Shown: positions 24,710-33,949, counted from the stretch's first letter. The stretch: DNA of 48,865 bases from CALRGE01 sp964360635 (GCA_964360635.1 CAYHXO010000014.1:1-48865), one strand, 5' to 3'. Notes: generated from the letters alone by a model not told the origin. Program-made: numbers and translations.

Positions 24710-24774
24710 GCGGGTTGCGCGGGCAGATTTTTTGCTGAGCTTGATCTTTTGAGTGGCGAATTGGGTATGATTCT

Positions 24775-24864
24775 CTTATTGCAACAACGTCTCATTTTAC
24801 AGGTTGGGAATTTTTAGTTGTTTAAAATCCCATCAGGTTGTTATTGTAACATTGTTGCAATAAG
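24775..24864. repeat. 90-bp element with perfect 13-bp terminal inverted repeats
   Basis: CTTATTGCAACAA at 24775-24787 and its exact reverse complement at 24852-24864. Inside are a second hairpin (GGGA-A-TTTT at 24806-24814 against AAAATCCC at 24824-24831) and two CAGGTTG copies. No gene lies inside. It could be a small non-autonomous transposon or a folded RNA at the end of the purM transcript. A target-site duplication is not clear. The rest of the 24710-24968 gap holds only the promoter at 24912. Confidence 0.65.
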
Positions 24865-24911
24865 GAAATTGACTCGGATTTGAAGTACGATGCTAGCGGC
24901 GACAAGACCAA

Positions 24912-24939
24912 TAGACAAATTAGGATAAGTTGTTAGAAT
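24912..24939 (+). promoter_or_regulatory. probable promoter of the 24969 gene
   Basis: TAGACA (24912-24917), 16-bp spacer, TAGAAT (24934-24939). Transcription would start near 24946, leaving a leader of about 23 nt before ATG 24969. This argues against the earlier TTG start at 24930. Confidence 0.5.
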
Positions 24940-24968
24940 GTGATCTTAAAATTAAACTTGGGGTCAAA

Positions 24969-26189
24969 ATGTCTATTGATGAAGAAAAGCATGTCGGTGG
25001 CGAAAAAAGAATGATGAAACTGCCGGGCAGCGAATTAGCTCAAGAAATATATCTACCTGCGGCAACCGTAGCTGCAATAGATAAATATGGAATGGATACT
25101 GTTGAAAGCATCGATAAGAATGGAATGAAGTTTTTGTTGAACGCCCTGACAATAGATAAAAATAACCAACATCTTTATCCTGAGTGCTTATTTTATGTTT
25201 TGAAGGATGGCATTTTATATCCAAGGCTAGCTTACAGATCAAAATCAACGATGAAGTGGAGAGTTTGTCCTAAAAGAGAAGATAATGGAGAAGGTCACAT
25301 GATATATGGGAAGGGGAAGTACTCATATACAACTGAGACAATTCCATTTCACGAACTCAACTTAAAATTGGAGAGGCTATTGGAGGAAGGTGCTAAATTT
25401 ACAGAAGAAGGAATTGTAATCGAAAGTGACCCAGAAATAGATACTTATGATAATGAAGTGGAGCCGGATACTCTTCCTGAATCTTTAAAACACTTGGTTA
25501 ATTATGAACATAATACTGCGGTGCTGTGCTCAAAAGAAGAATATGATTATTTCTCAAATGCGCTCAAGCCCGAAAATACACCTGATTCTTTTGTTCCTGA
25601 TTTTACAAAGCCCTGTCTTTCAAGTGAGAAAAGATATGCAGAATTATTTGGAGACTTCGTAGTAGAAAAATATAGAGTGAATTTTGAAGGAATTGATTTC
25701 GATTTTTATATGGCTTCTGATAAATTTATGGGAAGAATATGGATAGATAAATTGGAAAGAGCAGATGACGATGGCAAGTTAGTGAATAGCTATGGAATTA
25801 GTAAAAAAGTAAATGGATTCAAGGCTCATTGCTTGAAGCCTCTCGAGTATCTTGAGCAATGTTCCGCACTGAATTCAAACATGGAGTGTACAGACAAAGA
25901 TGGCAAGATAATTTTACACTCGGATGAGACAAAAGCATTTGAAGCATTTGCCATGCCTCAAAGTGGATATGCAGACATAAGCGAGTTTCTTGAGAAAAAT
26001 ATAATTATTCGAAAATATAGGGATGTAAAAAATATCAGAAGAAAAAGCTATGAGGAATTGAGAGAAGAAAGAACGAGTAAATTAAGAATGGAGAAAAGTG
26101 TTGAAAGAAATAGGCAAATATTTAGGGGCCTTTTAATAGCAGTGCCAGGAATAAGTTTGATTGTTTATTTGATGACGAAGGATAATTAG
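24969..26189 (+). CDS. unrecognised protein with a C-terminal membrane anchor
   Basis: 406 residues, highly charged, with no motif I recognise. The only hydrophobic stretch is at the C terminus (IFRGLLIAVPGISLIVYLM), preceded by a basic helical region (SYEELREERTSKLRMEKS). This suggests a tail-anchored protein with a large cytoplasmic domain. Dispersed cysteines are present but no CxxC pair. It is followed after 71 nt by the metallopeptidase-like gene, which has its own promoter. Base composition looks like the neighbouring island genes, slightly richer in AT than purM. Confidence 0.7.
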   Translation: MSIDEEKHVGGEKRMMKLPGSELAQEIYLPAATVAAIDKYGMDTVESIDKNGMKFLLNALTIDKNNQHLYPECLFYVLKDGILYPRLAYRSKSTMKWRVCPKREDNGEGHMIYGKGKYSYTTETIPFHELNLKLERLLEEGAKFTEEGIVIESDPEIDTYDNEVEPDTLPESLKHLVNYEHNTAVLCSKEEYDYFSNALKPENTPDSFVPDFTKPCLSSEKRYAELFGDFVVEKYRVNFEGIDFDFYMASDKFMGRIWIDKLERADDDGKLVNSYGISKKVNGFKAHCLKPLEYLEQCSALNSNMECTDKDGKIILHSDETKAFEAFAMPQSGYADISEFLEKNIIIRKYRDVKNIRRKSYEELREERTSKLRMEKSVERNRQIFRGLLIAVPGISLIVYLMTKDN

Positions 26190-26206
26190 CTGCAATTGAA
26201 CGTAAT

Positions 26207-26234
26207 TTGACAAAGTAAAATAAATATGTATAAT
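26207..26234 (+). promoter_or_regulatory. consensus promoter of the metallopeptidase/exported-protein genes
   Basis: TTGACA (26207-26212), 16-bp spacer, TATAAT (26229-26234): both boxes match the sigma-70 consensus perfectly. Leader of about 20 nt before ATG 26261, with no Shine-Dalgarno sequence. Confidence 0.85.
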
Positions 26235-26260
26235 CATCACTTAAATTTAAACTTTATACA

Positions 26261-27562
26261 ATGTCTGACACTCTAAATAAGCTCGATACACCTGATGAAA
26301 TACCTCAAGCCGATCAAATTAAACCTGATCCTGAGTTTATGAAGGCATTGATGAGGGCTTATACATATGGGCAGGCAGCACATTCTGACGACTATAGACG
26401 TTTTGGTAATATTCCACGAAGTACTTTATGGGGTGGGTTAATTCGTGATCGTGATCAGTTCTATCCTCCAGAAAGATTAGCCAGAAGAGATAGAGAAACG
26501 CAACAAACTCGTTTATTTTGGACTATGCTAGCTGATCAGATTTTAAGTGAATCTCAAGAACGCGTTGCTGACAACCCAAGTAAGTTGGAAGCTTTGAGAG
26601 CTTTAGCAGGTAAAGCTATAAGTAATGTTCAAATGACATCAACACCGTCAAGTCGTGATAATCATTTCTACTTCGACATCAACACGGCTCAACCTGAATG
26701 TACTTCAGCTGAAATCACTGAACAGGTTAAATCAATGGTGGCAAATATTCGACATTCAGTAGGGAAAGAAGCGGAAAGTTTGTTGGGAGATGGAGCATTT
26801 ATGACTCAACTTCAAAGAACAATTGAAGTGGCGAGAAATATACAGGCGGAAGTTGTACTCAAAGAAGAAGTTGAAAGATTGCAGGCACTTTGTGATGCGG
26901 TTGAAGATCCGAAGGAGGCGATTCTATATTACAGAATGTTGGATGAAGTAGTCGCAAAATTGGGAATTGAAGGTGTTAAAGTAGTTCCACTTTCCATGAA
27001 AGATGCGGTTTTGCGTGGTGCTGCTGCGCTTTACCGTCCTGCAACTGGGAAAGAACAGGCAAAAGCGATGATTCCGATGTCACAAGTTGGAACAGATCAA
27101 TTATTGGAATTGAGCGACGCATTAGATCTTTTAGCTCACGAATTAGCACATCACTTGATGATGGGCGGTCCAAAGGCGGTAGATTTGAAAGGTCAGCCAA
27201 TCCATGGGCTTGGACATACTGTTGTTACACAAAGTGTACGTTCGGCGATCGATGAGTTATCATTTAGCGTTCAACCTGACAAAGGCAATGAGACAGGAGT
27301 TAAAATTATAATAAAAGGCGCAGGTGAAACAGTAGAAGGAAGCAATTTTGTTTATCTAAATCAAAATCGTCATGCCCCACTTTCTACTGAAATTAAGGCA
27401 TTGGTTAAAGCAGAATTGGAAGCTCAATTGCCTGCAATTTTTGAAAAGAAAACTGGCGCTGGAGTAGATATTAAAAGCAAACAGTTTAAGGATGCACTAG
27501 CTCTTATTCTTTCTAGCCCGTTTTTCTGGATGAAAGTTGGATGGAAATTTGTTACTAAATAA
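26261..27562 (+). CDS. putative zinc metallopeptidase (HELAH)
   Basis: 433 residues. LLAHELAHHLMMGG contains HExxH at residues 293-297, the zinc-binding and catalytic motif of gluzincin/metzincin-like peptidases. Just before it, AALYRPATGKEQAKAMIPMS looks like the edge strand that usually precedes this helix, as in ImmA/IrrE-type peptidases. The third zinc ligand is not certain. The N-terminal half is helical and charged with no signal peptide; the C terminus ends in a hydrophobic FFWMKVGWKF. Family and substrate are unknown. Its stop overlaps by 1 nt the ATG of an exported protein, a possible partner or substrate. Confidence 0.7.
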   Translation: MSDTLNKLDTPDEIPQADQIKPDPEFMKALMRAYTYGQAAHSDDYRRFGNIPRSTLWGGLIRDRDQFYPPERLARRDRETQQTRLFWTMLADQILSESQERVADNPSKLEALRALAGKAISNVQMTSTPSSRDNHFYFDINTAQPECTSAEITEQVKSMVANIRHSVGKEAESLLGDGAFMTQLQRTIEVARNIQAEVVLKEEVERLQALCDAVEDPKEAILYYRMLDEVVAKLGIEGVKVVPLSMKDAVLRGAAALYRPATGKEQAKAMIPMSQVGTDQLLELSDALDLLAHELAHHLMMGGPKAVDLKGQPIHGLGHTVVTQSVRSAIDELSFSVQPDKGNETGVKIIIKGAGETVEGSNFVYLNQNRHAPLSTEIKALVKAELEAQLPAIFEKKTGAGVDIKSKQFKDALALILSSPFFWMKVGWKFVTK

Positions 27563-28428
27563 TGGAACTTAACAAAAAACATGCGGTTGCCGGACTTGCA
27601 CTTGGAGCCGTGATTTTGGGCTTATCTGACTGTGATGACGAAAAGATTGTAGAGAAAAAAATGCCAGCGCCAATTGTTCAAAAAAGAGAAGATTTTAGTG
27701 ATGAGCTGAGGAGTATTATTGAAGAGATGACTGAAAATGGTGAGGAAGATGTGGCGGAATTTACTGTTGATGTGCCAATTGCTGAAGATGGAAATATACC
27801 AGTTGATTTCGACTATAGTTCGGCTATTCGTGATTGCATTGAATCAAGCGGCGAATTGCAGTGTATAACCGGTTTTAATACCGGTTATCAAAAATGTTAT
27901 GCAGTGGATCAATATGACTCCAATACACCGTTTACAATTGTGCCGGGTTATCGTAGTGTAATATTCAATTCACAAGTTAAATCACCAATGTTTATTAAAT
28001 CGCGTGGTGAAAGCTTTGCTGATGTAGAAAGCTATTTTTATGATTCATTTAAGCCGTATGAGACGAAAAAGATGCTTAATGCAATGTGTAACGATGCCAT
28101 TACACAATATAGAGAATCTGATAAGTTGGACTTTGATTCTGAAGATTTAGAGTGGATTGAAATGGAATATGACTTATTTGATCTAAGTGATGAATTTTTC
28201 AATTTAGCAACTGAGTCGGGTTTGGAAGTAAAAGATGAAGGCGGCACAACACAGACAATGATTATTGATGGAGTTGAAATTGAAGTCATATATATGGTTG
28301 ATTTTGCTCGAGAAGCAACTGTTGATAATGATTGGAGCGAACCATCTGTGAAAGTTAAAGCTGGAGAAAATGATTATTTTCATTCCTTCCTGACTGCCGA
28401 CGAGGCTTTGCAGTTTTTGCAGGAATAG
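27562..28428 (+). CDS. exported acidic protein, paralogue 1
   Basis: 288 residues. A basic start and hydrophobic segment (AVAGLALGAVILGLSDC) resemble a lipoprotein signal, though Asp before the Cys is unusual for a lipobox. The mature part is strongly acidic. A block IRDCIESSGELQC, then KCYAVD, matches IRECVEDSGEYNC and RCYSES in the next gene, including the cysteines, which could form disulfides outside the cell. The C-terminal parts also align. No known domain. It overlaps the metallopeptidase gene by 1 nt, so the two products are probably made together. Confidence 0.75.
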   Translation: MELNKKHAVAGLALGAVILGLSDCDDEKIVEKKMPAPIVQKREDFSDELRSIIEEMTENGEEDVAEFTVDVPIAEDGNIPVDFDYSSAIRDCIESSGELQCITGFNTGYQKCYAVDQYDSNTPFTIVPGYRSVIFNSQVKSPMFIKSRGESFADVESYFYDSFKPYETKKMLNAMCNDAITQYRESDKLDFDSEDLEWIEMEYDLFDLSDEFFNLATESGLEVKDEGGTTQTMIIDGVEIEVIYMVDFAREATVDNDWSEPSVKVKAGENDYFHSFLTADEALQFLQE

Positions 28429-28475
28429 TTGATATTTCTTGATATTTGCCGGCGAGAATGTTTTAATATTTTCTT

Positions 28476-29303
28476 ATGCATAAATACTTAAGAAATACAT
28501 TGGGTGGAGGCGCGGCTATAGCTGCGATTACTTTGCTTGCTGAGAGTTGCCCGGATCGGAAGGATCCTGAGAAGTGTTTTGAAGATGGAAGCGAAGAAAT
28601 TGTGCAAGAGCGAGAAGATGTGAAATTGAAGTTAAAAGGATTGATTGAGATAGATTTGGCGGCTGAGGCGCCAAAGGCAAGTGTGGATGTTGTGAATGAA
28701 ATTCGTGAATGTGTTGAAGATTCTGGGGAATACAATTGTATTTCAAGTCCGTTTTCTTCCACCAGGTGCTATTCCGAATCAGGAAATTTTCCTGTGACAA
28801 TTTCTAGCCCTGGCCTTGTTTATGACGCTGATGGAAATATGCTTGAAAATGGAGTTATGGTGAGCATTGGACCATCTGCATTTAGTGAAGTTTTTGAACC
28901 TAATAAAGAGGCAGATGATGCCTGTGATTATGCGCTGGATTTACTGGATCAAAATATAGATATACATGATTTAGACAGAGATTTTTACTCTGATAGAGCA
29001 TTTGGATTTTGGGAGAATGCTCCAAGTCTTATGCCGAGTTTGAAGATTCAAAATTATAAATTATTCAATGATTTAAGTGAAAATTACGATATTTCAGAAA
29101 GAGGAGGTGATGTTTTTGCTGTGAATATTGGCGATTGGGAAACGGTGATTTATTCGGATATAAGTGGCAGCCGTGATGAATTTTTAGATGACACTTATTC
29201 CACAAAATTTCATGTGAGGAATCCTCGTGGAATGTATAAAATTTTTGATGATCCTCAGCTTGTTGTAGATTATTTGGACAAAATGAGCGGATTGCAGGAA
29301 TAA
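28476..29303 (+). CDS. exported acidic protein, paralogue 2
   Basis: 275 residues, paralogue of the preceding gene. The signal segment LGGGAAIAAITLLAESC has a plausible though imperfect lipobox. The cysteine block IRECVEDSGEYNC and the end region (IGDWETVIYSDISGS onward) align with the partner, while the middle has diverged. The mature protein is acidic. It lies 47 nt downstream of paralogue 1 and may share its transcript. Function unknown. Confidence 0.75.
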   Translation: MHKYLRNTLGGGAAIAAITLLAESCPDRKDPEKCFEDGSEEIVQEREDVKLKLKGLIEIDLAAEAPKASVDVVNEIRECVEDSGEYNCISSPFSSTRCYSESGNFPVTISSPGLVYDADGNMLENGVMVSIGPSAFSEVFEPNKEADDACDYALDLLDQNIDIHDLDRDFYSDRAFGFWENAPSLMPSLKIQNYKLFNDLSENYDISERGGDVFAVNIGDWETVIYSDISGSRDEFLDDTYSTKFHVRNPRGMYKIFDDPQLVVDYLDKMSGLQE

Positions 29304-29341
29304 TTCAGGACTTTGTCAGCTTTTGGGTTTATTTTGAGTAC

Positions 29342-30190
29342 ATGGAAATCAAATCACTCAAAATAGAAGACGCTAAATATCCTATGACCTTGCGGCAAAT
29401 TTATGACCCGCCGGCAGAGATTTTTTATTGTGGAAATTTAGAGGTACTTAAGAGGAAGTTGGTCGCGATTGTGGGAACGCGAATGGCAAGCGCACATGGG
29501 ACTGCAAGTGCATTTACGATTGCAAAAGAGATGAGTGAGCGTGGAATTTGCGTGGTGAGTGGCCTGGCATTCGGAATAGACGCAGCGGCGCATCGCGGAG
29601 CACTCGACATGGTCGGCGGAACTATCGCTGTTATTGCGCAAGATTTGGAGCATTTGATGCCAAGTTCACATTACGGTTTGGCGATGGAGATTGTGAAGAA
29701 AGGTGGACTTTTGATTTCGGAAAAAGGTTTCCATGGGGAAACTTTAAAACATGAATACTTGAAGAGGAATCGAATTATTTCTGCTTTATCAGAGGCGGTT
29801 TTGGTTGTGGAAGCGGCATTTAAATCTGGCGCACTGAACACCGCTCGGCATGCGATTGAGCAGGGCAAAAATTTAATGATCTTGCCGGGAAGAATCACTG
29901 ATGAGCAAAGTCGTGGCACTAATAAAATGGGGAATGAACTCGATTGTCTGGTTTGCAGTATGGACGAGATTTGGGATAACTTGGGAATGAAAAAAGTTGA
30001 TGAGAAAGTTAGATTAAGTGGGATCGAGCGGAAGATTTATCAAAGCTTAAAAGAACGCCCTCAAAGCATTTCTGAGTTGTGTGAGAGTTTTAATGTGAAT
30101 GAAGTTTATGCGGCTGTGTCTATTTTGGAAATTTCAGGACTAGCGAGCACTTCTGGTTCAGGCGTGATTTCTATTTTGGATTCTTCATGA
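29342..30190 (+). CDS. dprA: DNA-processing protein DprA
   Basis: 282 residues. Binds incoming single-stranded DNA during natural transformation and loads RecA. The Rossmann-like core has VAIVGTRMASAHGTA, VVSGLAFGIDAAAHRGAL and LKHEYLKRNRIISALS, then ALNTARHAIEQGKNLMILPG. A C-terminal winged-helix domain is present (about 225-282, IERKIYQSLKERPQSISEL). It is convergent with pilB, and the two coding ends overlap by 85 bp. With pilB, recA and recX nearby it points to a DNA-uptake capacity. Confidence 0.95.
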   Translation: MEIKSLKIEDAKYPMTLRQIYDPPAEIFYCGNLEVLKRKLVAIVGTRMASAHGTASAFTIAKEMSERGICVVSGLAFGIDAAAHRGALDMVGGTIAVIAQDLEHLMPSSHYGLAMEIVKKGGLLISEKGFHGETLKHEYLKRNRIISALSEAVLVVEAAFKSGALNTARHAIEQGKNLMILPGRITDEQSRGTNKMGNELDCLVCSMDEIWDNLGMKKVDEKVRLSGIERKIYQSLKERPQSISELCESFNVNEVYAAVSILEISGLASTSGSGVISILDSS

Positions 30191-31938
30191 GGGTCTAGAT
30201 TTTTTCCATTATCAGTGAGGATTTTTGCCTTTGTGACTGCGGCTGAAATGTCTGTTACTCGCTCGACTTCATCTAGGGTTGTGAGACCACGTAAAACTTT
30301 TACGACACCGTCTTCACCCATTGTGAGCATGCCGGTTGTACGAAGATAATGGAAGAGTTCTCCGGTTGATACGCCGGCAAGAATTTTTTCTTTCAAATTA
30401 TCATCGTTCACAAACATTTCTGAAAGCGACATTTGCCCAAGGTAACCCGTGTTGCTACATTTTTCACAACCCGGAGCATGCGGCAAAGTTACTGGTAAGC
30501 TGAGTTTTAAATCTGGTGAAACTTTCTGAATTTCTTCAATCGCAACTTCAAGAATTTTTCTTTCAGTATCTTTGAGCGGGTTTTGTTGAACGCAGAAAGA
30601 ACAAACTTTTCTCACAAGTCGCTGGGCAATTACTGTGTTTAGCGAAGGTGCAATCATGAAAGGTTTCAAGCCCATGTTTAGCAAACGTGGAACCGTTTCA
30701 ATGGCGCTATTTGTATGCAAAGTGGAAAGCATGATGTGACCGGTCAAAGAGGCCTGAGAGGCCGTTTCAGCCGTTTCAAAATCACGAATTTCTCCGATCA
30801 TCACGATGTCGGGATCTTGACGGAGAATTGCTCGAAGGCCGGCGCCGAAATTATAGCCGCGTTTTTCATTTATCTGGCTTTGAGTAATATTTGTGAGGTG
30901 ATATTCAATAGGATCTTCAAGTGTAATAATTTTGTTTTCCGGCGAATTGAATTTATTTAGTAGCGCGTAAAGAGTTGTTGTTTTACCAGAACCAGTTGGC
31001 CCTGTAACAAGAATCATTCCGTTTGGAATTTCAAGCGATGCATTAAGAATCGCAAGATTGCGACCCTCAAAACCCATCTGTGTGAATTCAAGATTTTTCT
31101 TGTCTGAATCAAGTAGACGACAAACGAAGCTTTCTCCGTATTCAGTCGGAATGGAAGAAACACGAACATCAATCTTACGTTGATTTACTTTGAAGAAATA
31201 TCGTCCGTCTTGAGGAATATTTGTGACGTTCAAACGCATTCCTGATTTATATTTAAGCTGATTTGAAATGTAGCCGTAAGTATTTAGATCAAGTTCGAGC
31301 ACGAGTTGAAGCACACCGTCGATACGAAAACGTACAATCACGCGTTTTTCTTCAGGTTGATAGTGAATATCTGAGGCATGTGTTTTTGTTGCACCAACGT
31401 TAATGAAATTCAAAGCTTCCTCAGCGGTAACTGTTGTAATTTTTTCTTTTAACTGACCCATGCTCTCGATTTCCTTCTGGTAACTTTCAATTTCAGAATC
31501 TTCAATAATATTTTCAGTTGTAATTGGAGTAACAACTTGCTGAGAGTCATATGCTAAAAGCGAGGCCTCCATTCCAATTTGAGATGCAAGATTCACATTC
31601 ACGGCGTATCCGTCGAGTTTCAATTTTCGAATAATTTCCTGAGTTTCAGGACTGGTTGGGTGGACAATCGCTAGTCGGACTTTTTTACCAACTTTAAAGA
31701 ACGGAATAATCATTCCCTTTCTTGCATCTTCAACAGGTAGAACTTTTAGGTAATCCGGATTAATTCGAACTTTTTCGATATCGATATAACTCATACCCAT
31801 TTTTTGGGCCTTTTCCTGAGTAGCTCGTTCCTCAAAATCACGATTGATCGAGGTCATCGGTGAAGCACCGGTAGCAGCCGCCATTTGCAGGTGGGCATCG
31901 GTCTTAACTGGCGTTGTTAGAAAGTCTTTGTCCGGCAT
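30106..31938 (-). CDS. pilB: type IV pilus assembly ATPase PilB (GspE family)
   Basis: 610 residues. Hexameric ATPase powering pilus extension at the inner membrane. The N-terminal GspE_N-like domain is at about 45-135. The motor has Walker A GPTGSGKTT (313-321), the Asp box LEDPIEYHL, Walker B DPDIVMIGEIRD and HTNSAIETV. The zinc pair CSFC ... CEKC marks PilB/GspE and separates it from PilT. The C-terminal tail is about 40 residues longer than typical (KIEITPEPEVLASPE). The last 85 bp overlap dprA antisense. Pilins and other pilus genes are not in this window. Confidence 0.93.
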   Translation of the reverse strand: MPDKDFLTTPVKTDAHLQMAAATGASPMTSINRDFEERATQEKAQKMGMSYIDIEKVRINPDYLKVLPVEDARKGMIIPFFKVGKKVRLAIVHPTSPETQEIIRKLKLDGYAVNVNLASQIGMEASLLAYDSQQVVTPITTENIIEDSEIESYQKEIESMGQLKEKITTVTAEEALNFINVGATKTHASDIHYQPEEKRVIVRFRIDGVLQLVLELDLNTYGYISNQLKYKSGMRLNVTNIPQDGRYFFKVNQRKIDVRVSSIPTEYGESFVCRLLDSDKKNLEFTQMGFEGRNLAILNASLEIPNGMILVTGPTGSGKTTTLYALLNKFNSPENKIITLEDPIEYHLTNITQSQINEKRGYNFGAGLRAILRQDPDIVMIGEIRDFETAETASQASLTGHIMLSTLHTNSAIETVPRLLNMGLKPFMIAPSLNTVIAQRLVRKVCSFCVQQNPLKDTERKILEVAIEEIQKVSPDLKLSLPVTLPHAPGCEKCSNTGYLGQMSLSEMFVNDDNLKEKILAGVSTGELFHYLRTTGMLTMGEDGVVKVLRGLTTLDEVERVTDISAAVTKAKILTDNGKNLDPHEESKIEITPEPEVLASPEISKIDTAA

Positions 31939-31957
31939 AGATAAAAATTATCTAATT

Positions 31958-31966
31958 ATTATACCA
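31958..31966 (-). promoter_or_regulatory. extended -10 promoter of pilB
   Basis: On the minus strand: TGGTATAAT, an extended -10 (TG-n-TATAAT). No good -35 is seen, which fits the extended type. Leader of about 12 nt before ATG 31938. Confidence 0.6.
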
Positions 31967-31986
31967 GATTCTGACCGGAATTACTA

Positions 31987-32556
31987 CTAGTTTTCAGATG
32001 TAAAATCGACGTTTGCAATCTTCAAGACATTTGAATCTCCGCTTAAGTATCCGAAGCTAACAAAAATAGCTTTTAAATCTTCTATATCACCGTCAATTAT
32101 TGGCTTAGCATAGACCTCAACACGAATATCTTCGCTGTTAGCAGGAACTTGGATATTTAAGCCGTTGAACTTTTGTGGATTCTCGCTCCATTTGATTTTC
32201 GAATAGGCTGCAAGGTCTTTTGGCTGGTATTTGTCTGAAGAAAATTTCAAATATAAGGCGGAAACTCTATTTGCTACTTCAGCATTGTTAGCCAAATCCA
32301 TTTGAAGATTGTTTATTTGTACATCTTCATCAGATTTAATAATAAATCGTGCCAATAGAACCGAGCCGTCCGGACCATTGCGATCGTCTGAAAGTGCTTC
32401 TTCGCTAATCTGAAAAGTCGTGCTTGAAGTTTTGAATACTTTTTGAAAATCACCTTTAAGATTATCTGTTCCGTAATAATTCACCGCTCCCGCAGCAAAT
32501 AAAAGTGCAATGACAACGTAGAGAATAATTGAGCTGTGTTTCTTGTGCATGTTCAT
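31987..32556 (-). CDS. exported or membrane-anchored protein with NLKGDF motif
   Basis: 189 residues. A basic start and one membrane segment (SIILYVVIALLFAAGAVNYY), then TDNLKGDFQKVFK. The same short motif after the membrane segment occurs at 43560 (KNLQGSFSAV) and in the lipoprotein at 21033 (EDLQGKFST). The rest is a single soluble beta-rich domain outside the cell by prediction. No catalytic motif. It starts 31 nt after the nusA stop on the same strand and may be co-transcribed with it. Confidence 0.7.
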   Translation of the reverse strand: MNMHKKHSSIILYVVIALLFAAGAVNYYGTDNLKGDFQKVFKTSSTTFQISEEALSDDRNGPDGSVLLARFIIKSDEDVQINNLQMDLANNAEVANRVSALYLKFSSDKYQPKDLAAYSKIKWSENPQKFNGLNIQVPANSEDIRVEVYAKPIIDGDIEDLKAIFVSFGYLSGDSNVLKIANVDFTSEN

Positions 32557-32587
32557 AATTTAGCAAATTTGAGTGGCAATTAAAATG

Positions 32588-33862
32588 TTATTTTGCCTTC
32601 TTTACCGCATCCACAATTTCTTTTGCCTCTTCACCTGTAATTCCTTCAACAGACATGAAATCTTTCACACTCAAGCCTTTAAGCTGTTCAAGTTGTTCAA
32701 GGTTAACTGCTGCAAGTTTTGCAACAATTTCTTCTGAAAGGCCAAGACCTGTAACCATTATTACTTCTGGTTTTGATTCTGCTGCAGCTGCCGCTTTTTG
32801 TTGAGGAGTTGCCTTCACAACTGTCACTGGAGCGTCTACCGCATCAAGAATATCTATTTCCCAAGCTGTTAAAATTGAGGCAAGTCTAACGTTTTGCCCA
32901 CCTTTACCGATCGCTAGAGCACGCTGATCTTGATTAACATAAACTTTTGCTCGTTTTTCAGTTTCATTGATGTCGATTCCAGAAATTTTTGCCGGCTTTA
33001 GTGATTCAACAATGAAATCTTTTGGATTCGCGCTCCAAGGAATAATGTCTATTCTTTCCCCTGAAAGTTCGTGTGTCACAGCCTGAACACGTACACCATT
33101 TTGACCGACACATGCTCCGATTGGATCAACCTGTTCATCTTTAGAAGAAACTGCAACTTTACAACGCACACCTGGTTCACGAGCGACTCCCTTAATTTCA
33201 ACTGTCCCTGCTTTTACTTCAGGAATTTCAAGCTCCATTAATTTACCAACCAATTTTGGATGAGTTCTTGAAATCAAAAGTTGTGGTCCTTTTGTAGTTT
33301 TAATAACTCGGTCCAAATAAAGTTTAATTCTCTGTCCACCGTAATATCTTTCTGTTGGAATTTGCTCATTTGCAGGAAGGATTGCTGTAACTCCACCCAA
33401 CTCAACATAGACAGTATTGTTTTCAACTCTGTGAACCAAAGCATTCACAAGTTCATTTTCACGATCTTTGAACATTTCATACATTGTGTCACGTTCAGCC
33501 TCTTGAATTCTCTGAATAATTACTTGTTTCGCAGATTGAGCAGCGATTCTTCCGTATGAAAGAGGTGTCACATCCATTCGAACTTCTTCTCCTAGTTTTA
33601 TGTCTTTGCTAAGTTTTTTTGCGTCTTCCAAAGTTATTTCTCCATCTTCATCTTCAATTACATCGACAACTTTTCTCACAAGAAAAATCGAAACTGCTTC
33701 TGTTTTTGGCTCAATAATTACATCAAGATTTTGCTCATTATTTCCGTAATCTTTTCTGTATGCTGTTCGAAGGGCGGCTTTCACAATATCTAAAACAATT
33801 TCCTCGGGTAGTTTCTTTTCGTCGCAAAGCTGTTTTACAGCGGAATAAAAATGATCAAACAT
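32588..33862 (-). CDS. nusA: transcription termination/antitermination factor NusA
   Basis: 424 residues. Binds RNA polymerase and nascent RNA, affecting pausing and termination. An N-terminal polymerase-binding domain (about 1-125) is followed by S1 (about 130-200, VYVELGGVTAILP) and two KH domains with DPIGACVGQNGVRVQAV and ALAIGKGGQNVRLAS. The C terminus has one helix-hairpin-helix acidic-repeat-like domain (LSVKDFMSVEGITGEEAKE). An alanine-rich linker (QQKAAAAAESK) precedes it. The usual neighbours rimP and infB are absent. Confidence 0.96.
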   Translation of the reverse strand: MFDHFYSAVKQLCDEKKLPEEIVLDIVKAALRTAYRKDYGNNEQNLDVIIEPKTEAVSIFLVRKVVDVIEDEDGEITLEDAKKLSKDIKLGEEVRMDVTPLSYGRIAAQSAKQVIIQRIQEAERDTMYEMFKDRENELVNALVHRVENNTVYVELGGVTAILPANEQIPTERYYGGQRIKLYLDRVIKTTKGPQLLISRTHPKLVGKLMELEIPEVKAGTVEIKGVAREPGVRCKVAVSSKDEQVDPIGACVGQNGVRVQAVTHELSGERIDIIPWSANPKDFIVESLKPAKISGIDINETEKRAKVYVNQDQRALAIGKGGQNVRLASILTAWEIDILDAVDAPVTVVKATPQQKAAAAAESKPEVIMVTGLGLSEEIVAKLAAVNLEQLEQLKGLSVKDFMSVEGITGEEAKEIVDAVKKAK

Positions 33863-33882
33863 AAAACGGTGTTTAAGAATAT

Positions 33883-33903
33883 CAGCATTTTAATATAATG
33901 CTG
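33883..33903 (-). promoter_or_regulatory. dyad over a possible nusA -10
   Basis: CAGCATT, spacer TTAATAT, AATGCTG: 7-bp perfect arms, 21-41 bp upstream of the nusA start. On the minus strand the centre includes TATATT, a possible -10, so the dyad may be an operator. The -35 is weak. Confidence 0.35.
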
Positions 33904-33949
33904 TTTTATGAAGTGATTTTATATAAATAAGTTGCAGTTGGCAAGATTA

